A DNA stretch of 23,941 nt from Intoshia linei (Eukaryota; Orthonectida; Rhopaluridae), in assembly GCA_001642005.1 (NCBI GenBank), contig LWCA01000558.1:1-23941 (forward strand). Reading direction: 5' to 3'. Shown one piece after another: positions 17,499 to 23,941 of this stretch (position 1 is the first letter of the stretch; every line of letters begins with the position of its first letter). A model generated the notes under the pieces. That model ran no database searches, was not told where the DNA came from, and saw only the letters and a list, made by a program, of their open reading frames with translations. The translations under genes were made by a program, and so were the position numbers.

Positions 17499-19049
17499 TT
17501 ATGATTTAATATACAATTTGAAAATATTTGCATAGTAATCATTGTAAACGGATTTGTTGTGGATAATAATTTTTAATAGATTGTTGATTAATTTTTTCAA
17601 ACTTTTTTGAACATGAACCAAGCCACTAAATTTTTGAAATTGATTTTCATGATATTCACCATTTTGTAAACTAAGGAAAATAGAATCATTTATTCTTTTC
17701 CGAAACATATTTAAAGCAGGGTTAGTACTGTCTACAGAACTTTTAAATGCAACTTGTAATTGGTTCAAATAACTATCAATTTCGGTAATGTTTGATTCTA
17801 TTAGCCAGGCTGTGAGACAATCTATGCAAATATTTTTTATTCTAAATAATCCTATTTAAATTTATAAAATTAAAAATACGTTTCATCTACGATAGGCATC
17901 ATTTCTTGAGTCATTTTGGTGACCAACTTATCAGACAAAGTTTGACCTTCAAATTTGGTTGTGTGACTGTCGATTTGTGTAATGATGGCATAGCAAGTAT
18001 TGACTAGGTATAAGGTTAAAACAATTATTTCTTTTTTTTTCATGATATCGCACATTCTGTTTTTATCCAAATACATGGTCTAAATTGAATGCAACCATTA
18101 ACCAATTTGTATAACTAAAATTTTACTTCTGGAAAATCAGTTTCTGATATTTCGTTGTTTATTAAAAACATGTAGGCATTATTCAATATTTTTTCTTCAG
18201 ATTGGTTCTTTTCAGAGTCAAATATAAACCGTTCAAGCCATTTTTTGGTGGACAGTAATCCATCCACGTTATTTCCTAAAATTATATTTAAATTTAAATA
18301 TCCATCATGATTCATGATCAATAGACAAACCTTTTTGTATTTCTAGTAATTTTTCAAATTTACAACGTTCTAAATTGACTGATTCTTTTTTAATATAGGG
18401 TTTAATTTGACTAAACATAAAATTCGCCATATCCAATTTCATAAGTCCAATAACCAAATAAATTTTTCTATAAAATTAGGTTAATTTAATGCAGATGAAT
18501 AGATTCACTTGTATAAAGGAACAATGTCGTTAATCGTATACATACTTTTAACTAGTTCATCACGAAACGGAGAACACATGTATTCCATTGTATAAATTAT
18601 TTTATTGGCAACTTTTCGGTAGTTATCTGGTGAACGGTGAGTTTCATCCAATAACAAATTTCTAATTTCATTAATGTTAATATCACTATCAATTTTTTTA
18701 ATTAAATTTTCAGAATGTTTGGGTATAAGGTCATGTTTCATAATCTAATGATAATGTTAATGTGATTACAATATTATATACGCTTTTAATTTCCTCAATC
18801 AAAGTTATTGCGTGTTCGGTTGCTTTAATAGCATTTGTTTCAATCAATTCTGAAAAAATATCCCAGAATGCTGTTTCAGCAATTGTTCGAATCTTTTTTT
18901 CCCTAAAAATTTATTTACAATTTTCATAATAAACAATACATTTCTGTTTTTTCCAATTGTTCGATATCAAAATCATCATTTATGGCAATTTCATGAATCA
19001 ATTCCATTCTTTTAGAATCATTTTGGATCGAAAACAGTTCATCCAACAT
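17499..19049 (-). CDS. T-complex protein 11 (TCP11/SOK1) family protein, complete
   Basis: TCP11 family members are helical proteins linked to cAMP/PKA signalling; mammalian TCP11 acts in sperm, and yeast Sok1 suppresses PKA loss. Seven minus-strand exons are 18940-19049, 18782-18902, 18509-18744, 18331-18467, 18127-18275, 17880-18079 and 17499-17841. They join in frame to 431 aa, near normal length. The strongest marks are YTMEYMCSPFRDELVKSM followed by NDIVPLYK (family: M-x-x-L-C-A-P-V-R-D) and GLMKLDMANFMFSQIKPYI with SVNLERCKFEKLL (family: LMKMDMANF...R/KPH/Y...S-V-x-x-E-R-x-K-F). The start MLDELFSIQNDSKRM has no upstream in-frame alternative that I prefer. Introns are 37-55 nt. The sixth intron needs the acceptor at 17842 rather than the nearer one, which would bring a stop. 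The exact paralogue (TCP11 or TCP11L) cannot be told. Confidence 0.9.
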
Positions 19050-20372
19050 AACGTATACTATTTTAAATTAATTGTTAAAATTACAAATAATTAAAACAAA
19101 TATTTAATCAAGGATTTGCAGATGTACTGATAAATATACATTTACACTACAATTCTAATTAACTAAACATCTCGTTACCATTATTATTGATCAAACCTTC
19201 CATTTTCCAATAAATTTCTAGGTAATTCTAGGTCAATCCTTTATACATCGCTATATAAACTATTCGTCATGGATGTTGTGCTTATTTTAGAATTAGAGAA
19301 CTAAGATTAAAATTCATAATAATGGCATAAACTTTTTTATTTTACAATAAAGTAGATTAAATTGTTTGCTATTCCTAGGCAGTATCCAATAAAATTTCAT
19401 TTTTACACAAAATTATAACCATCACTTTCATTGATCCATAGTCCTCGTGAACTATTAATAAAATAAGACAGTAATGTTAAACAGTAGTAAACTTTTAAAC
19501 ATTTTCTGTCATGCACCAATAATTGTATTGTATTATACAATATGTGTTACTTATCTTTTTATGTCAGTCAACATTGGACAACGATATAATCTGCAGAATA
19601 CAATAAATAATATGATATATATCAGTACTTCTAACCTTAAAAGCCACCAACCCTTCCAACATTAAATGTTATAATTATAATTATGAAGAAGCTTCATTGA
19701 AGGTTAAAATATATTTAGCCTTTAAATAAAATAAGATAAATAGACGTAAAATATTAAAAACCTATGAGTTATGGATCCAACTTTGACAGTATTGCATTTA
19801 ACGTTGGCTTAAAAAATCAAGGTTGAATTGTGAAGGCATGATTCTAGAGAAAAATTCATAATCCGTTATACATGACCATTATTATACCAATATTGTCAAA
19901 CGAGGTGGCGTGAATGCATAATACAGTGTTCTCCAAAGTGGATTGTCCGTCAAGGGTTTGATTTATTTGGGTCTCGCGAGATATTTTGATATCATTATTT
20001 GAGAGAAATTACAACATTATCCAATTGAATAAAATGAGAAAAAATAATGTTAAAAATATTTATTATTGCCATCGGTAAATATCATTAATTTTTGATTGCG
20101 ATGACGAAGTATATTTTTTGATTATATAATAATGATACATGAAAATAAGTTAATTAATAAATTAATTCGATTATAATAACTAAAACAAACTATTGATAAG
20201 TATCACTTATATATAAACTTTTCATTGAAAGTCACCGATGACTTGATAAAAAATAGTTAAAAACTAAAAAACCAATGGATAATTATAATTAAAACAAATT
20301 ACGATGTAAATGACTATACATAAGTCCATTTTTAATATATTACAATAAATCTAATCAACATAAAATAAAATA
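19050..20372. other. Gene-free region between AMPK alpha and TCP11-like gene
   Basis: About 1.3 kb of AT-rich sequence lies between the TCP11-like start and the AMPK alpha stop. The part near 19050 should hold the TCP11-like promoter and the part near 20372 the AMPK 3' UTR. A plus-strand frame around 19474-19665 has no family resemblance and looks like chance. No known repeat of this window recurs here. Confidence 0.45.
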
Positions 20373-23532
<3,160 letters not shown>

Positions 23533-23941
23533 TCAATTTAAGCACAAAATAAACATGTAAAGACCTCTTAAGCTTGACGAAATCATAGCAACTACAGTAT
23601 AGATCCTCCAGGTCTCAATAGAATTTTCAGAAATAACGCATGAATAAAGTCTCCACAATTCTTTGAACTCTTTCACTGACTTTGATCTAATGAAAAGAGC
23701 ATTAGAAATCTCATCTTCCCTTTTAACAGATTCACACTTTGTATTATTAATAAACCAATGTTGAGTTCTAGAAATATCATTTTCAACAATAATTTTAGTA
23801 CATACAAGTAGTATATTCTCCAAATTTTGATCACTGTATGTATAATTGACCAAGAGGTCTACAGATTTTATTGATGATGTATGGATAATGCTAGTAAGCT
23901 TTTCAGTTATATTTGCTATAGTTATAACTGTTTGGTTAAGA
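23533..23941 (-). CDS. Partial exon of a probable extracellular or receptor protein
   Basis: One frame is open from the window edge to a stop at 23533, 135 residues. It has four N-x-T sequons (NQT, NIT, NYT, NNT), suggesting a secreted or luminal domain. A helical pattern ITEKLTSIIHTSS, NLENILLVCTKIIVEND then RTQHW followed by KREDEISNALFIRSKSVKEF recalls subdomain A of the GAIN domain of adhesion GPCRs (helices ending near a conserved Trp). That likeness is weak and rests on memory of the pattern. No seven-helix segment follows within the window. The last part (TVVAMISSSLRGLYMFILCLN) may be read-through past an unrecognised splice donor. It points the same way as AMPK alpha, whose N-lobe is missing between them. 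Confidence 0.4.
   Translation of the reverse strand, partial: LNQTVITIANITEKLTSIIHTSSIKSVDLLVNYTYSDQNLENILLVCTKIIVENDISRTQHWFINNTKCESVKREDEISNALFIRSKSVKEFKELWRLYSCVISENSIETWRIYTVVAMISSSLRGLYMFILCLN

Noticed and set aside
19474-19665. Plus-strand frame of 63 codons
   Set aside because: It has low-complexity, AT-driven composition and no recognisable family or splice partner.

Overview
This is strongly AT-rich nuclear DNA from an animal. The genes are split by spliceosomal introns, and their products are eukaryotic or animal proteins: Cks, ribosomal protein eS15A, ARPC4, an SR splicing factor, a TCP11 family protein and AMPK alpha. Most introns are only 34-55 nt long. A few are much longer, and two of those are filled with transposon debris. 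The proteins are divergent for animal housekeeping genes, which suggests a fast-evolving, possibly small or parasitic invertebrate. I cannot name the taxon. Single N characters at 5649 and 7645 look like draft assembly joins.

Layout. 1-1480 is interspersed repeat. 1484-2099 (-) is Cks, head to head with RPS15A at 2761-3275 (+). RPS15A runs tail to tail, 20 nt apart, with ARPC4 at 3296-3991 (-). 4250-8090 is mostly mobile-element sequence: a hAT-like end, two Tc1/mariner-type MITE copies, a copy of dispersed family A, and a 767-bp hAT-type MITE with a perfect 8-bp target duplication. Within it lies the end of an unrecognised minus-strand gene at 7172-7644. 8235-9141 (+) is the C-terminal two thirds of mitochondrial tryptophanyl-tRNA synthetase. 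9202-11252 (-) is a probable CD225/dispanin membrane protein whose 1.65-kb intron holds an inverted-repeat element with arms of about 180 bp.

11854-12060 (+) is a small unrecognised ORF. 12634-14851 (+) is an eight-exon SR splicing factor of 557 aa, with two RRMs, an RS domain and an unusual acidic-then-basic tail. One of its introns contains a candidate poison exon. 15336-17041 (+) is a decayed transposon-type gene. 17499-19049 (-) is a complete seven-exon TCP11/SOK1 family gene. 20373-22946 (-) is AMPK alpha from the kinase hinge to the C-terminus. Its last exon lies beyond a 1.24-kb intron carrying another hAT MITE, and its N-lobe exons were not found. 23533-23941 (-) is an open partial exon of a likely extracellular protein.

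The genes do not form one pathway. The arrangement is a compact housekeeping neighbourhood, with close convergent and divergent pairs, invaded by small DNA transposons. I found no tRNA, rRNA, CRISPR or prokaryote-style operon. Exon-intron models were built by hand from GT/GC-AG sites, reading-frame continuity and remembered family consensus, without alignments.
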